Positions 46,451 through 56,017 of a stretch of 64,000 nt of DNA are shown here, one piece after another (position 1 is the stretch's first letter; each line of letters opens with the position of its first letter). A program made the translations under genes and the position numbers. The notes beneath the pieces were generated by a model. It did no database searches, was not told where the DNA came from, and worked only from the letters and a program-made list of their open reading frames with translations. The stretch lies in assembly GCA_019739215.1 (NCBI GenBank), contig JAHHDR010000017.1:95530-159529 (forward strand). The letters are read 5' to 3'. The DNA is from Rhizobium sp. (lineage in GTDB: Bacteria; Pseudomonadota; Alphaproteobacteria; Rhizobiales; Rhizobiaceae).

Positions 46451-46468
46451 ATGACGGGTTAGTGACAG
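46451..46468 (-). promoter_or_regulatory. PHO-box-like element upstream of phnD
   Basis: Read toward phnD, CTGTCAC-TAAC-CCGTCAT holds two 7-base direct repeats with an 11-base period and matches the PhoB box CTGTCAT-N4-CTGTCAT with two mismatches. It lies about 60 bases before the phnD ATG, the usual distance for PhoB activation. Confidence 0.6.
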
Positions 46469-46506
46469 TTTCCCCAGGCGGCGGCAGAAAACAGACGAGG
46501 ACCGAG

Positions 46507-47679
46507 ATGAATGTGATGATCAGCAACGGGACGATCCTGCGTCCCGACGGCGCGGTGAAGGCCGACCTTGCGATAGAGGACGGGCGCTTTGCCGAGGCCG
46601 CGTCGAGCAAGGCAACGGTCATCGACGCCGAGGGGCTGATCGCGCTGCCCGGCATCGTCGACATTCACGGCGACGGCTTCGAACGCCACCTGATGCCACG
46701 ACCGGGCGTGCGCTTCGATGTGGCGCTCGCGCTGCGCGATACGGACCGGCAGCTCGTCGCCAACGGCATCACCACGGCCTTTCATGGCGTGACGGTGTCC
46801 TGGGAGCCCGGACTACGTTCGGTCGAGGCTGCCGCCGAAGTGATCGAGGCGATCGGCGACATGCGAGACCGCCTTGCCTGCGATACCCGGCTTCACATCC
46901 GCTGGGAAACATTCGCGCTCGACCAGTTGCCCAGGGTGCTGGAATGGCTCGGCATGGAACCCCGGCCGATCATCGCGCTCAATGACCACACGACGGGATC
47001 CGTACTGAAGGGCACGATCGCCCGCAAGCTGCCGCAGATGGCGGAGCGCTCCAGCCTGTCGCAGGACGCCTACCGGGCCTTGCTCGACGCGGTCTGGGCG
47101 CGGCGCGGCGACGTGCCCGAAGCAATCCAGGCGGTGGCCCGTGCCGCGGCCGAAGGCGGCAATGTCCTGCTCGCCCATGACGAGGCGTCGCCCGAAGAAC
47201 GCCTGCGTTTCCGCGCGCTCGGCGCCCGTTCGTCCGAATTCCCGCTGACGCTCGACACCGCCGCCGAAGCGCGGCGGCAGGGCGAGCATGTGATCCTCGG
47301 CGCGCCGAACGTGGTGCGCGGCGGCAGCCACAATGGCGCGCTCAATGCCACCGACGCGATCCGGGCCGGACTCTGCACCTGCCTGGCGTCGGACTATCAC
47401 TATCCCTCGCCGCTACACGCCGCCTTCAAGCTGGCGGGGACCGATCTCGCGCAACTCGTTGATGCCTGGAAGCTCGTGTCCACCAATCCGGCAGCGGCGG
47501 CCGGGCTTGACGACCGCGGCACGATCGCGCCCGGAAAACGCGCCGACCTCCTGCTGGTCGATGCCAGCCGGGCGGATCATCCGGAAATCGTCGCGACCTT
47601 CTCGGGCGGGAGGCTGGTCCATGCAACGCGGGCGCTGCACCTGGCGCCGGCGTCCGTTGCCACCTCAGTTGCGGCCTGA
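46507..47679 (+). CDS. phnM: PhnM-like amidohydrolase (no C-P lyase core nearby)
   Basis: 390 residues of the PhnM family of amidohydrolases. In the C-P lyase pathway PhnM releases pyrophosphate from ribose-1-phosphonate 5-triphosphate. Metal-site motifs are intact: DIHGDGFERHLMPRPGVRF, TTAFHGVT, ALNDHTTGSV, LLAHDEAS and ASDYHYPSPLHAAF; the C-terminus has GTIAPGKRADLLLVD. It is divergent from phnDCE and is followed after 18 bases by the GntR regulator. phnGHIJKL, phnN and phnP are absent from the window, so either they lie elsewhere or this enzyme works on another phosphoester. Confidence 0.82.
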   Translation: MNVMISNGTILRPDGAVKADLAIEDGRFAEAASSKATVIDAEGLIALPGIVDIHGDGFERHLMPRPGVRFDVALALRDTDRQLVANGITTAFHGVTVSWEPGLRSVEAAAEVIEAIGDMRDRLACDTRLHIRWETFALDQLPRVLEWLGMEPRPIIALNDHTTGSVLKGTIARKLPQMAERSSLSQDAYRALLDAVWARRGDVPEAIQAVARAAAEGGNVLLAHDEASPEERLRFRALGARSSEFPLTLDTAAEARRQGEHVILGAPNVVRGGSHNGALNATDAIRAGLCTCLASDYHYPSPLHAAFKLAGTDLAQLVDAWKLVSTNPAAAAGLDDRGTIAPGKRADLLLVDASRADHPEIVATFSGGRLVHATRALHLAPASVATSVAA

Positions 47680-47697
47680 AGCGGCGGGGAGACAGCC

Positions 47698-48470
47698 ATG
47701 CTCGACCAACCGAATTCGCCGCTGGCCGCCTTCGACGGCCTTACCTTCGGCCCGCGGCAGGACAGTCCGATCTGGCAGCAGATCTATGACCACATCCTTG
47801 GGCTGATCGAGACGGGGGCGCTGTCGGCGGGCGAACAGTTGCCGGGCGAGAACCACATGGCAGCACGCCTCGGCGTCACCCGCATCACGCTGCGCCGGGC
47901 ACTGCAGCAGTTTGCAGAAGGAAGGCCATCTCACCGCCCGCAAGGGCGTCGGCATCTTCGTGCGCAGCCCGCCCTCGATCTTCTCGATCCGCGACGGCCG
48001 TTCCTTCCGGGAGAACATCGATACCCGCAGCCGCTCGATCACGACCGTCACACGCCTGCTTGCGCGCGAGCCGGCTGACACGGATGTCGCTGCCATGCTG
48101 GGGATCAAATCGGGCGCGGGAGATCGTCCATCTCCGGCGCGTGCGGCTCGTCAACGACCAGCCGATCTACGTCAACGACAAGTATTTTCCTGCCGCGCGC
48201 CTGCCGGAGTTCGAGGCCGCCTATCGCGAAAAGCAATCGGTGACGCAGGTGTTCCGCAGCCATGGCATTGACCGCTTCCGCCGCCTCGAGACCCGCGTCA
48301 GCGGCGGTTTCGCTTCAGCAGAGGAGGCCGAGATCCTGCAGCTTACGCCCGGCACGCCGGTGTTCCGGATCAATGCCCGAAATGTCGATGGCTCGGGGAA
48401 TGCGATCGAATGGACGCGGGGATGCTGGCCGCTAACCTCGGTGGAGTTTGTCTTCGGCCCGGAGGGCTGA
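47698..48470 (+). pseudogene. phnF: PhnF-like GntR/HutC regulator, two frameshifts (probable sequence errors)
   Basis: About 255 codons. The N-terminal winged helix (IWQQIYDHILGLIETGALSA, LPGENHMAARLGVTRITLRR) is open until near 47911, where TTT in place of TT breaks the frame. EGHLTARKGVGIFVRSPP continues in the next frame to near 48118, where GGG in place of GG shifts it again. The UTRA effector domain then reads EIVHLRRVRLVNDQPIYVND to IEWTRGCWPLTSVEFVF, with the C-terminal layout of HutC/PhnF proteins. With both extra bases removed the protein is complete. It is cotranscribed with phnM and likely binds the GTATAGAC operator; its ligand is unknown. Confidence 0.85.
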
Positions 48471-48496
48471 TTTGAAGGCGTGGCGCCGACGTCGGT

Positions 48497-49270
48497 TCAG
48501 CCTTGTGGCACCTCAGTCCGGCGATCAGCCTTGAAGCGCGCGATCCAGGCGGCGCTCTGTGCATCCGCCAATCGTGACGTGCCGGGCGCCATGCGCTCGG
48601 CAATCGATGGATCGCCGCCCAGTGCCGCCAGGACGGCGCGCAGCCCGGCGCGCGGGTCCTCGGACAGCGCTTCATATGTCAGACGAACCGGCTCGATGTC
48701 GTGGCTGGCAAACCACTGGCGCCAGCCGGCATCGTGCAATTCCAGTTCGTCGACGATCGCCCCGATCGCGTCACCGTCATAGCCGGCATCCCGATGCGGC
48801 GCGGTTCTCTCCAGTTCGGACCCGTCAGACCCCTTGTGCCAGAGGCCGGTCGCGTAGGCCTTGAAGAGCGAGACGGCCTGGGCGACCTTGTCACCCCGCG
48901 AGAGATGGATGTAGAGCGGTCGCCCAAAGGCTCTCTCGAAGAGAGACGGGGCATCTGGCCCTTCCGGAAAGAGCGCTTCGAGGCGCGTGGGACAATTCCG
49001 GCAGCGTTTTCGAACATCACGCGCAGGCCGAACCAGGCGGTGCCTGCCCGGCCCTCCTTCAGGACCGCGTCCAGATACCTGCGGCTGAAGTCGACGGGGT
49101 CGGTGTCCCCGGCTCTTGTGACGCCGAGTTCTTCAGCGATCCCGTTGATCGACTGGCGCCTGAAATAGGATTGCGGCTGCCCCCAGACCGCTGGCTTCGA
49201 GCAGCGTGCACAGCATGGTACTGCCGCTGCGTGGCGTCCCGCAGATGATGTAGGAGTCGTACCGGCTCAT
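48497..49270 (-). pseudogene. Stf0-type sulfotransferase, frameshifted (probable sequence errors)
   Basis: About 258 codons. The N-terminus YDSYIICGTPRSGSTMLC carries the PAPS-binding loop, and LLEASGVWGQPQSYFRRQSI follows in a new frame after a shift near 49180. VDFSRRYLDAVLKEGRAGTA and WFGLRVMFENAAG continue; a second shift near 48990 precedes HLSRGDKVAQAVSLFKA, which carries the 3'-phosphate-binding Arg/Ser, and HDIEPVRLTYEALSEDP ends the domain. This is the plan of Stf0, the mycobacterial trehalose 2-sulfotransferase family; rhizobial members modify surface or lipid sugars. It lies 47 bases after ribE on the same strand. The acceptor is unknown. Confidence 0.8.
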
Positions 49271-49317
49271 GTCGTCTACTCGCGCGGGGATCTGTGCGGT
49301 TGCCTAAAGCCACTTGC

Positions 49318-49923
49318 CTATTCGAATTCCCTCAGCCTTGCTGCGTAGCGGGCCATCGTATCGGCTTCGAAATTCACGAAGTCTCCCGCCTTGCGATCGC
49401 CCCAGGTGGTGACCTCCAGCGTGTGCCTGATCAGCAGGACATCGAACAGGTCGCCATCAACCTTGTTGACGGTCAGCGAGGTGCCATCGAGCGCGACGGA
49501 GCCCTTCTGGGCAACGAATTTCGCGTGGCCCTCGGGGGCGCGCAGCGTGTAGCGCACGGCGTCGCCCTCTTCCTCGACCCGGACGATCTCCGCCATGCCG
49601 TCGACATGACCGGACACGATATGGCCGCCGAGTTCGTCGCCGATCTTGAGCGAACGCTCGAGATTGATGCTGGTGCCTTCCTGCAAAGTGCCGATCGTGG
49701 TCAGCCGGAGCGCCTCCTCCCAGGCCTCGACCTCGTGCCAGCGTTCGTTCGAGCCCTGCTGCGGCAGCGCGGTGACGGTCAGGCAGACGCCGGCATGGCT
49801 GATCGAGGCGCCGATGGCGATGGTTTCCGGGTCGTCATGGGTCGCGACCCGCAGGCGGATGCCCTCGTTCAGCGGAGTGATCTTCTCGACGGTGCCGATG
49901 TCGGTGACGATGCCGGTAAACAT
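49318..49923 (-). CDS. ribE: Riboflavin synthase alpha chain
   Basis: Dismutates two 6,7-dimethyl-8-ribityllumazine molecules to riboflavin. 201 residues forming two lumazine-binding barrels. The universal N-terminal MFTGIVTDIGTVE is present; ISHAGVCLTVTAL and LGGHIVSGHVDGMAEIV belong to repeat 1, and GSVALDGTSLTVNKVDGDLF to repeat 2. The ATG at 49923 lies 3 bases after the ribD stop. Some rhizobial annotations call it ribC. Confidence 0.97.
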   Translation of the reverse strand: MFTGIVTDIGTVEKITPLNEGIRLRVATHDDPETIAIGASISHAGVCLTVTALPQQGSNERWHEVEAWEEALRLTTIGTLQEGTSINLERSLKIGDELGGHIVSGHVDGMAEIVRVEEEGDAVRYTLRAPEGHAKFVAQKGSVALDGTSLTVNKVDGDLFDVLLIRHTLEVTTWGDRKAGDFVNFEADTMARYAARLREFE

Positions 49924-49926
49924 GTC

Positions 49927-51013
49927 TCAAGCCTTTACATATTCGAGGAGACGATCGGCGCCGAAGCGTGCGCTCGACCGGAGCGTAAATCCATCGGGGA
50001 TCGCGTCGGGCGACACCGGCGAAGCGATACCCCCTTCCCCGACCACCAGATCGGCGGTGAACAGCATGATCCTGTCGACAAGCCCCTGCGCGAGAAACGC
50101 CGTCGCCGTGCGACGCCCGCCCTCGACGATGAGCGAGGACAGGCCGCGCGCGGGCCAGCGCTTCGAGCACTATCTGGTAATCCGGACCGTCGAGATCAAG
50201 CAGTTCGGCGCCTGCCGCCGCCAGCGCGGCGCGGCGGCCCGGATCGGCATCGGGTGCCGCGGCGATCAGCAGCGGATGTCCTTCGACGATGCCTTGGACC
50301 AGCTTCGCGTCCAGCGGCGTGTCGAGCCGGCGATCGAGCACGACCCGGACCGGGGAGCGATCTTCCAGCCCCGGCAGACGGCAGGTCAGTTCGGGGTCGT
50401 CAGCCAGCACGGTGCCTGACCCGACCAAGATGGCGTCGTTCTCGGCGCGCAGGATATGCGACTGGGCGCGGGCCTCGCGGCCGGTGATCGCCACCTGCCC
50501 CACGCCGTGCCGGCCGATCATGCCATCGGCGGAAACCGCAAGCTTCAGAGTCACTTGCGGCCGGTTCCTGCGTTGTCGATTCAGGTAGGCTTCAAGTTGA
50601 ATCTCAGCCTCGGTCTCCAGCACGCCTGCAGTCACCGCAATGCCGGCATCCTGAAGCATGCGCAGTCCCCGGCCGGAGACGCGCGGATCCGGATCGGTCG
50701 CGGCAACCACGACGCGGGAAAGACCATAGGCGATGAGCGCCTCGGCGCAGGGCGGGGTCTTTCCGTGATGCGAGCAGGGTTCGAGCGTGACATAGGCCGT
50801 GGCGCCGCGCGCAGCCTCACCGGCCTCGGCGAGCGCCTGGGTCTCGGCATGGGGCCGGCCGGAGCGCGCGGTGACGCCACGGCCGACAATCGTGCCGTCC
50901 TTGACGATCAGGCAGCCCACGGAGGGATTGGCGCCGGTGGCGCCGAGGTGCCAGCGCGACAGGCGGATGGCGGCGGCCATGAAGCGTTCGTCGTCATGCC
51001 GCTGGTCGGCCAT
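49927..51013 (-). pseudogene. ribD: ribD, bifunctional deaminase/reductase, one frameshift (probable sequence error)
   Basis: Steps 2 and 3 of riboflavin synthesis: pyrimidine deamination, then NADPH reduction of the ribose. The N-terminal deaminase has HAETQALAEAG (zinc His and catalytic Glu) and EPCSHHGKTPPCAEAL (zinc Cys pair). The reductase has LKLAVSADGMIG and LVGSGTVLADDPELTCR. Near 50152 an extra base in a GGG/CCC run breaks the frame; removing it restores SSLIVEGGRRTATAFLAQGL and the end RLLEYVKA before TGA at 49927-49929. ATG 51013 lies 4 bases after the nrdR stop, so nrdR-ribD-ribE form one unit. Confidence 0.95.
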
Positions 51014-51017
51014 GACG

Positions 51018-51497
51018 TCAGCGCTCGACGCCCGGATCGCGGGCGATCTTGGCCGAGATCTGGCGGATCGCCTGCGAGAAATCCTCGATATGGGTGAAGT
51101 CGCGATAGACGGACGCATAGCGCACGAAGGCGACGTCATCGAGCGTCTTCAGGGCTTCCAGCACCTGCGTGCCAATATCCTCGGAGGAAATCTCGGTCTC
51201 GCCGGAGCTTTCGAGCCGGCGGATGATGCCGGACACCGCCCGGTCGATACGGTCTCGGTCCACCGGACGCTTTCTGAGCGCGATCTCGAAGCTGCGCACC
51301 AGCTTCTCACGATCGAAGGGCACCTTGCGGCCGGACTTCTTGAGCACGGTGAGTTCACGCAGTTGCACGCGCTCGAAGGTGGTGAAGCGCCCGCCGCAAT
51401 CGGGGCAGATGCGCCGGCGGCGGATGGCCGAACCATCCTCGGCAGGTCGGGAATCCTTGACCTGCGTGTCTTCGGAATTGCAGAACGGGCAGCGCAT
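51018..51497 (-). CDS. nrdR: Transcriptional regulator NrdR
   Basis: Represses ribonucleotide reductase genes by sensing ATP/dATP. 159 residues: a zinc ribbon [13 protein letters not shown]...[15 protein letters not shown] (four Cys), then an ATP-cone at about 49-139 with [20 protein letters not shown] and [11 protein letters not shown]. The start at 51497 puts MRCPFC at the N-terminus as in all homologues. It heads the nrdR-ribD-ribE unit. No NrdR box is near, since no nrd genes lie here. Confidence 0.98.
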   Translation of the reverse strand: MRCPFCNSEDTQVKDSRPAEDGSAIRRRRICPDCGGRFTTFERVQLRELTVLKKSGRKVPFDREKLVRSFEIALRKRPVDRDRIDRAVSGIIRRLESSGETEISSEDIGTQVLEALKTLDDVAFVRYASVYRDFTHIEDFSQAIRQISAKIARDPGVER

Positions 51498-51650
51498 GGG
51501 CACCTTGGAAGCGAATTTCGATGTCCCCAAGCCTTTAGCCTCCGCCGCCCTCCACCACAAGGGGCGCGTGCGATGAACCGCGGGCAGAGCGCTTGACACG
51601 CGCTGGCCTTTGGCAAACATGCGAGCCAAAATGGCGACCGACTCCGGAGC

Positions 51651-52826
51651 ATGTGCTTGGCCGCGAAGACAATCGAGATCATCTACTTCGATGCCGGCGG
51701 CGGCCATCGGAATGCCATGCATGCCCTGTCGCGCCTGATCGCGAGCCGGCATCCCGACTGGCAGGTCGTGCCCGTCGACCTGCAGAAGCTTCTTGAGCCG
51801 ATCGACCCAATCAACCGGCTGACCCGGCGGCTGACGGGATCGCTGCAGCGGTTGCTGGTGCCGGTCGCGCCGAATTTCCGGATGGCGTCCTGGCAGGCGC
51901 AGGATATCTACAACACCGCCCTCAAGCGCGGCACGACGCGCGGGCTCGGTGCGATCCTGCCGATCCTGCAGGGCTTCGTCCGGCGCTATGCGCCTGAGAT
52001 CGAGCAGATCCTGGTCGACCGCTGGCGCGATCCCGCAACGTCGCGACCGGACCTCGTGCTCTCTGTCATTCCCAACTTCAACCGGGTGATTTTCTGCGCG
52101 CTGCGCGCCTTCGCAGCCGACATTCCCTATGCGACGGTCATCACCGACATGGTCGACTATCCGCCGCATTTCTGGATGGAGGACCAGGATCAGGTGATGA
52201 TCTGCGGCACGCCGAAGGCCGCCAGGCAGGCCCGCGCGACCGGCTTCTATGCCGAAGACAGGATCTTCGAAGTCTCCGGCATGATCCTGAAGGAGTCCTT
52301 CTATCGCCCCGCACCACCGGATGGCCCGACGCTTGAAAGCCTCGGCCTTTCGGACGGCAAACCAACGGCGCTGATCATGTTCGGCGGCAACGGCTCCTTC
52401 CGGGCGACGCAGACCATTATCGGCCAGTTCGAGAAGGCGCGCGTCGATGTCCAGGCGATCGTCATGTGCGGCAACAACCGGAAACTGCTGGAAAGCCTGA
52501 AGAACCGGCCGGGCTGCCATGCCGTGGGCTTCGTCGACAATGTCGCGGACTATATGCGGATATCGGATTTTTTCATCGGCAAGCCCGGCCCCGGCAGTCT
52601 CAGCGAAGCGGTCCACATGGGCTGCCCCGTCATCGTCGAGCGCAATTCGAGCACGCTGCCGCAGGAGCGCGCCAATGTCGAATGGGTGCGCGACAACGGG
52701 TTGGGCATCGTGGTCCGGGGCTTCCGTCAGGACATCGCTGCCGCCGGGGCGCGCATGATCCGTGATCTCGAAAGCTACAAGGCCAATATCGAGGCCAATG
52801 TCCCGGAGAACCGGGCGGTGTTTTGA
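51651..52826 (+). CDS. MGDG-synthase-like (GT28) glycosyltransferase
   Basis: About 390 residues of the family that includes plant monogalactosyldiacylglycerol synthase and bacterial processive diacylglycerol glycosyltransferases. It has [20 protein letters not shown] (acceptor-domain Gly loop), [31 protein letters not shown] and the donor site [20 protein letters not shown]. It probably glycosylates diacylglycerol or a related lipid at the inner membrane; such enzymes replace phospholipid under phosphate limitation in some rhizobia. The start is ATG 51651 or TTG 51657, the latter better spaced from GGAG. A TTGACA at 51591 may be its -35 box. It is divergent from nrdR. Confidence 0.78.
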   Translation: MCLAAKTIEIIYFDAGGGHRNAMHALSRLIASRHPDWQVVPVDLQKLLEPIDPINRLTRRLTGSLQRLLVPVAPNFRMASWQAQDIYNTALKRGTTRGLGAILPILQGFVRRYAPEIEQILVDRWRDPATSRPDLVLSVIPNFNRVIFCALRAFAADIPYATVITDMVDYPPHFWMEDQDQVMICGTPKAARQARATGFYAEDRIFEVSGMILKESFYRPAPPDGPTLESLGLSDGKPTALIMFGGNGSFRATQTIIGQFEKARVDVQAIVMCGNNRKLLESLKNRPGCHAVGFVDNVADYMRISDFFIGKPGPGSLSEAVHMGCPVIVERNSSTLPQERANVEWVRDNGLGIVVRGFRQDIAAAGARMIRDLESYKANIEANVPENRAVF

Positions 52827-52914
52827 GATCGTCGGGGCTCTCGAGCAAATCGTCATGCAGCAGCCGACACCGAGCTTCGGCGACAACCCGGCCCGGATCG
52901 CCTGACAACAGAAG

Positions 52915-52943
52915 GCGGCCCCGCAAGTACGGGGTCGCTTTTT
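52915..52943 (+). terminator. Rho-independent terminator after the GT28 gene
   Basis: GCGGCCCCG (52915-52923) pairs with CGGGGTCGC (52930-52938, one G-U) over CAAGTA, followed by TTTTT. It also lies just past the stop of the convergent RTX gene. Confidence 0.88.
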
Positions 52944-52956
52944 CCAACGACCGTCA

Positions 52957-54345
52957 TCAAAGCGCGAAGTCGGACGCCTTCAGATTGATCGCGTCGTCGA
53001 ACTGAATAACGAAGTCGGCCTTCCCGTCTCCATTGACGTCGCCCAAGAGGAAGGTGTCGCCGCCCTTTTTCTCGAAGCGCAGTTCGCCGGCCTTGTCGTG
53101 GAAATCCCGCTGGCCGACAAATTTGAAGGCCTGGTCGCCGCCACTCTTGGTGTTGGCGTCAATCAGGGCGAGGTCGATGGTGTCTCCCTCGCTGCGGCTG
53201 AAGTCGGCGATCACGTCGCGCTTGCTCGAAGTCTTGCCGGAATCCGAGAATTTGACGAACACGAACACGTCCTCGCCTCCACCACCGCGCAGCATATCCT
53301 TGCCGCCATTGCCCTGGATGCGATTGTCGGCCTCGTTGCCCGATATCCTGTTCCTGCCGGCGTTGCCGATCGCGTCGATTTCGTCGGAACCCGTCAGAGT
53401 GAGGTTCTCGTGGAAGCTACCCAACGTCCAACTGAGGGTGGAGTAGATCAGATCGTTGCCGGTATCAGCAAACTCATCAAGGAAGACGTCGCCGACATTG
53501 TCAATGAAATAGGTGTCGTTCCCATTGCTGGAATCATAGGTGTCGGCGCCGGCGCCACCGTCGAGATAGTCATCGCCATCGCCGCCATAAATCACGTCGT
53601 CGCCGCTGCCACCATATATGGTGTCGGCGCCTGCGCGCCCGAACATCGTGTCGTTGCCGCCGTCACCATGGATGACGTCGTTACCATCACTATCGGCGAA
53701 GTCCGAACCACCGTCGAGATAGTCGTCACCGTCGCCGCCATGGATGACATCGTTGCCGTCGCCGCCCTCCACGCTGTCATCGTCATCGCCGCCATATATG
53801 ACGTCATCCCCTTCTTCCCCATACATGTCATTGACGCCGGCGCCGCCATGAAGGGTGTCATTCCCAAAGCCGCCGAAGAGCGTGTTCAATGATTGCGGCG
53901 TGGTCGCGGTAGCCTCGAGATCGGCCCAGAGCACGTCGTCGCCGTCCTCGCCATAGAGAAAGTCGCCGCCGAGCCCACCGACCAGCGTATCATTGCCATC
54001 GCCGCCATTGAGAATGTCGCGGCCGGCCTGTCCATAGATCCGGTCATTGCCGCCCTCACCATAGAGACCATCATTGCCGCCCAATTCAGCCGTCGACCAG
54101 TTTGGATCATCCGTGCCGGCGTCGCCATAGATCGTGTCGTTGCCGTCGCCGCCATGAATCTCGTCGCCTTCAAGCCCGTCGTCACCGCTATTGAAGATAT
54201 CTCCGAAGATGAGGTCGTCACCGGCGTAGCCCCAGATTTCGTCGGTAGAATTGTCGATCTCGCCACCGCCGATATCCAGGGCCGCGCCCCACAGCACGTC
54301 GTCACCTTCGGTCCCGATCAAATTGCCGTTCAGATCCCTTGCCAT
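52957..54345 (-). CDS. RTX-type calcium-binding protein (first)
   Basis: 462 residues. About two thirds (about 10-290) are glycine/aspartate nonapeptides of the GGxGxDxxx type, for example [21 protein letters not shown] and [11 protein letters not shown], which fold into a Ca-binding beta-roll. They are followed by a serralysin-C-like domain (about 290-462) with [15 protein letters not shown], the EF-like [15 protein letters not shown] and the terminal NLKASDFAL. It has no N-terminal signal; C-terminal type I secretion is expected. No toxin or enzyme domain is visible and no type I secretion genes are in the window. A second RTX gene lies on the other side of glyA. Confidence 0.9.
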   Translation of the reverse strand: MARDLNGNLIGTEGDDVLWGAALDIGGGEIDNSTDEIWGYAGDDLIFGDIFNSGDDGLEGDEIHGGDGNDTIYGDAGTDDPNWSTAELGGNDGLYGEGGNDRIYGQAGRDILNGGDGNDTLVGGLGGDFLYGEDGDDVLWADLEATATTPQSLNTLFGGFGNDTLHGGAGVNDMYGEEGDDVIYGGDDDDSVEGGDGNDVIHGGDGDDYLDGGSDFADSDGNDVIHGDGGNDTMFGRAGADTIYGGSGDDVIYGGDGDDYLDGGAGADTYDSSNGNDTYFIDNVGDVFLDEFADTGNDLIYSTLSWTLGSFHENLTLTGSDEIDAIGNAGRNRISGNEADNRIQGNGGKDMLRGGGGEDVFVFVKFSDSGKTSSKRDVIADFSRSEGDTIDLALIDANTKSGGDQAFKFVGQRDFHDKAGELRFEKKGGDTFLLGDVNGDGKADFVIQFDDAINLKASDFAL

Positions 54346-54506
54346 GCCGTCGCTCCATCTTGCTTCTGCGCGTGCCGCGCACGAGATTGCTCAAGAACTC
54401 CTGCCTCCGGGAGCCGACCCTTCCGGTCCATTCCCGAATACGCCTGTATAAAAACACATATGACCCGGCGTAGGCGTCACAAATGCTACAGTATGCCGGC
54501 GACACG

Positions 54507-54534
54507 AAAAAACCCTCCGCATCGCTGCGAAGGG
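54507..54534 (-). terminator. Rho-independent terminator of glyA
   Basis: On the minus strand CCCTTCGCA and TGCGGAGGG pair (one G-U) over GCGA, followed by TTTTTT. It begins 31 bases after the glyA stop. Confidence 0.9.
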
Positions 54535-54564
54535 TTCTGGCCGTCAAACCGGTTCAGTCGGAAA

Positions 54565-55854
54565 TCACATATAGCCGTACATCGGGAAACGCTCGGTCAG
54601 CGCCATGACCTTGCCGCGCACACTGGCTTCCACGGCCGCATTGCCCTCGTCGGAATTGGCTTCGCGCAGGCCGTCGAGCACTTCGACGATCAGGCTGCCG
54701 ATCTCGGTGAACTCGGCTTCCTTGAAGCCACGGGTGGTGCCGGCCGGGGTACCAAGACGAACGCCCGAGGTGACGAAGGGCTTTTCCGGATCGAAGGGAA
54801 TGCCGTTCTTGTTGCAGGTGATGTAGGCGCGGCCGAGCGCGGCTTCGGCGCGCTTGCCGGTCGCGTTCTTCTTGCGCAGGTCGACCAGCATCAGGTGGTT
54901 GTCGGTGCCGCCGGAGACGACGTCGAGGCCGTTCTGCTTGAGCGAGGCCGCGAGCGCCTTGGCGTTCTTGACGACCTGGGCGGCGTAGTCCTTGAACTCG
55001 GGCTGCAGCGCTTCACCGAAGGCAACGGCCTTGGCGGCGATGACATGCATCAGCGGGCCGCCCTGGAGACCGGGGAACACGGCCGAATTGAACTTCTTGG
55101 CCAGATCCTCGTCATTGGTGAGGATCATGCCGCCGCGCGGGCCGCGCAGCGACTTGTGCGTGGTCGTTGTGGCGACATGGCAATGCGGGAACGGCGACGG
55201 ATGCTGGCCACCGGCGACGAGGCCGGCGATGTGGGCCATGTCGACCATCAGATAGGCGCCGACCGAGTCGGCGATCTCGCGGAAGGCCTTCCAGTCCCAG
55301 ATGCGGGAATAGGCGGTGCCGCCGGCGATGATCAGCTTCGGCTTGTGCTGTTCGGCCTTCCTGCGGACGTCTTCCATGTCGAGCAGGTGGTCTTCCTCGC
55401 GCACGCCGTAGGACACCACGTTGAACCACTTGCCGGACATGTTGACCGGCGAGCCGTGGGTCAGGTGGCCGCCCGAATTGAGGTCGAGGCCCATGAACGT
55501 GTCGCCCGGCTGGAGCAGCGCAAGGAACACCGCCTGGTTCATCTGCGAGCCGGAATTCGGCTGGACGTTCGCGAAGCCGACGCCGAAGAGCTGCTTGGCG
55601 CGGTCGATCGCCAGTTGCTCGGCAATGTCGACATACTGGCAGCCGCCATAGTAGCGCTTGCCGGGATAGCCCTCGGCATATTTGTTGGTCATGATCGAGC
55701 CCTGGGCTTCGAGCACGGCGCGGGAGACGATGTTTTCGGAGGCGATCAGCTCGATTTCATGACGCTGGCGACCGAGTTCCTTGGTGATGGCCCCAAATAT
55801 ATCGGGGTCGGACTCCGCAAGGCTGCGGGTGAAGAATGCGGTGTTGTCGCTCAT
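54565..55854 (-). CDS. glyA: Serine hydroxymethyltransferase
   Basis: PLP enzyme converting serine and tetrahydrofolate to glycine and methylene-tetrahydrofolate. 429 residues, the usual length. It has [33 protein letters not shown], the PLP-lysine motif [15 protein letters not shown] and the C-terminal [19 protein letters not shown] 55854 begins MSDNTAFF, matching rhizobial GlyA. In rhizobia glyA precedes nrdR-ribD-ribE on the same strand; here an RTX gene and a divergent glycosyltransferase lie between. Confidence 0.99.
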   Translation of the reverse strand: MSDNTAFFTRSLAESDPDIFGAITKELGRQRHEIELIASENIVSRAVLEAQGSIMTNKYAEGYPGKRYYGGCQYVDIAEQLAIDRAKQLFGVGFANVQPNSGSQMNQAVFLALLQPGDTFMGLDLNSGGHLTHGSPVNMSGKWFNVVSYGVREEDHLLDMEDVRRKAEQHKPKLIIAGGTAYSRIWDWKAFREIADSVGAYLMVDMAHIAGLVAGGQHPSPFPHCHVATTTTHKSLRGPRGGMILTNDEDLAKKFNSAVFPGLQGGPLMHVIAAKAVAFGEALQPEFKDYAAQVVKNAKALAASLKQNGLDVVSGGTDNHLMLVDLRKKNATGKRAEAALGRAYITCNKNGIPFDPEKPFVTSGVRLGTPAGTTRGFKEAEFTEIGSLIVEVLDGLREANSDEGNAAVEASVRGKVMALTERFPMYGYM

Positions 55855-55974
55855 GTCTGGCTCTCGCTCCGGATGGTGACCGTCTGACGCAAGGCTCATA
55901 GCGGCAGAGGCAGGTCGGGGCAAGACGGATTGCGCCGGGCGATGTGGCACTTGCGGCAGTCGGGCGAAAGGGTG

Positions 55975-56000
55975 AGCCGGCGCCCCGCAGGGCGCCGGCT
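55975..56000 (-). terminator. Perfect hairpin downstream of the second RTX gene
   Basis: AGCCGGCGCCC (55975-55985) and GGGCGCCGGCT (55990-56000) form a perfect 11-base stem with a CGCA loop, 18 bases after the RTX stop. There is no T tract, so it may protect mRNA ends or work with Rho. Confidence 0.55.
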
Positions 56001-56017
56001 GCATCCTGACGCCAACG

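Noticed and set aside
46447..46466. GTCAC...GTGAC inverted repeat between phnD and phnM as a separate operator
   Set aside because: It overlaps the better-matched PHO-box-like direct repeat, which explains the same bases with the expected spacing.
51018..52886. Long minus-strand frame extending nrdR upstream over the GT28 gene
   Set aside because: Only the last 159 codons (from MRCPFC) are NrdR; the extension is antisense to a recognisable glycosyltransferase.
53500..54300. Tandem DNA repeat array or CRISPR-like structure in the RTX region
   Set aside because: The periodic sequence encodes GGxGxD nonapeptides in one frame, with variable codons and no fixed repeat-spacer pattern.
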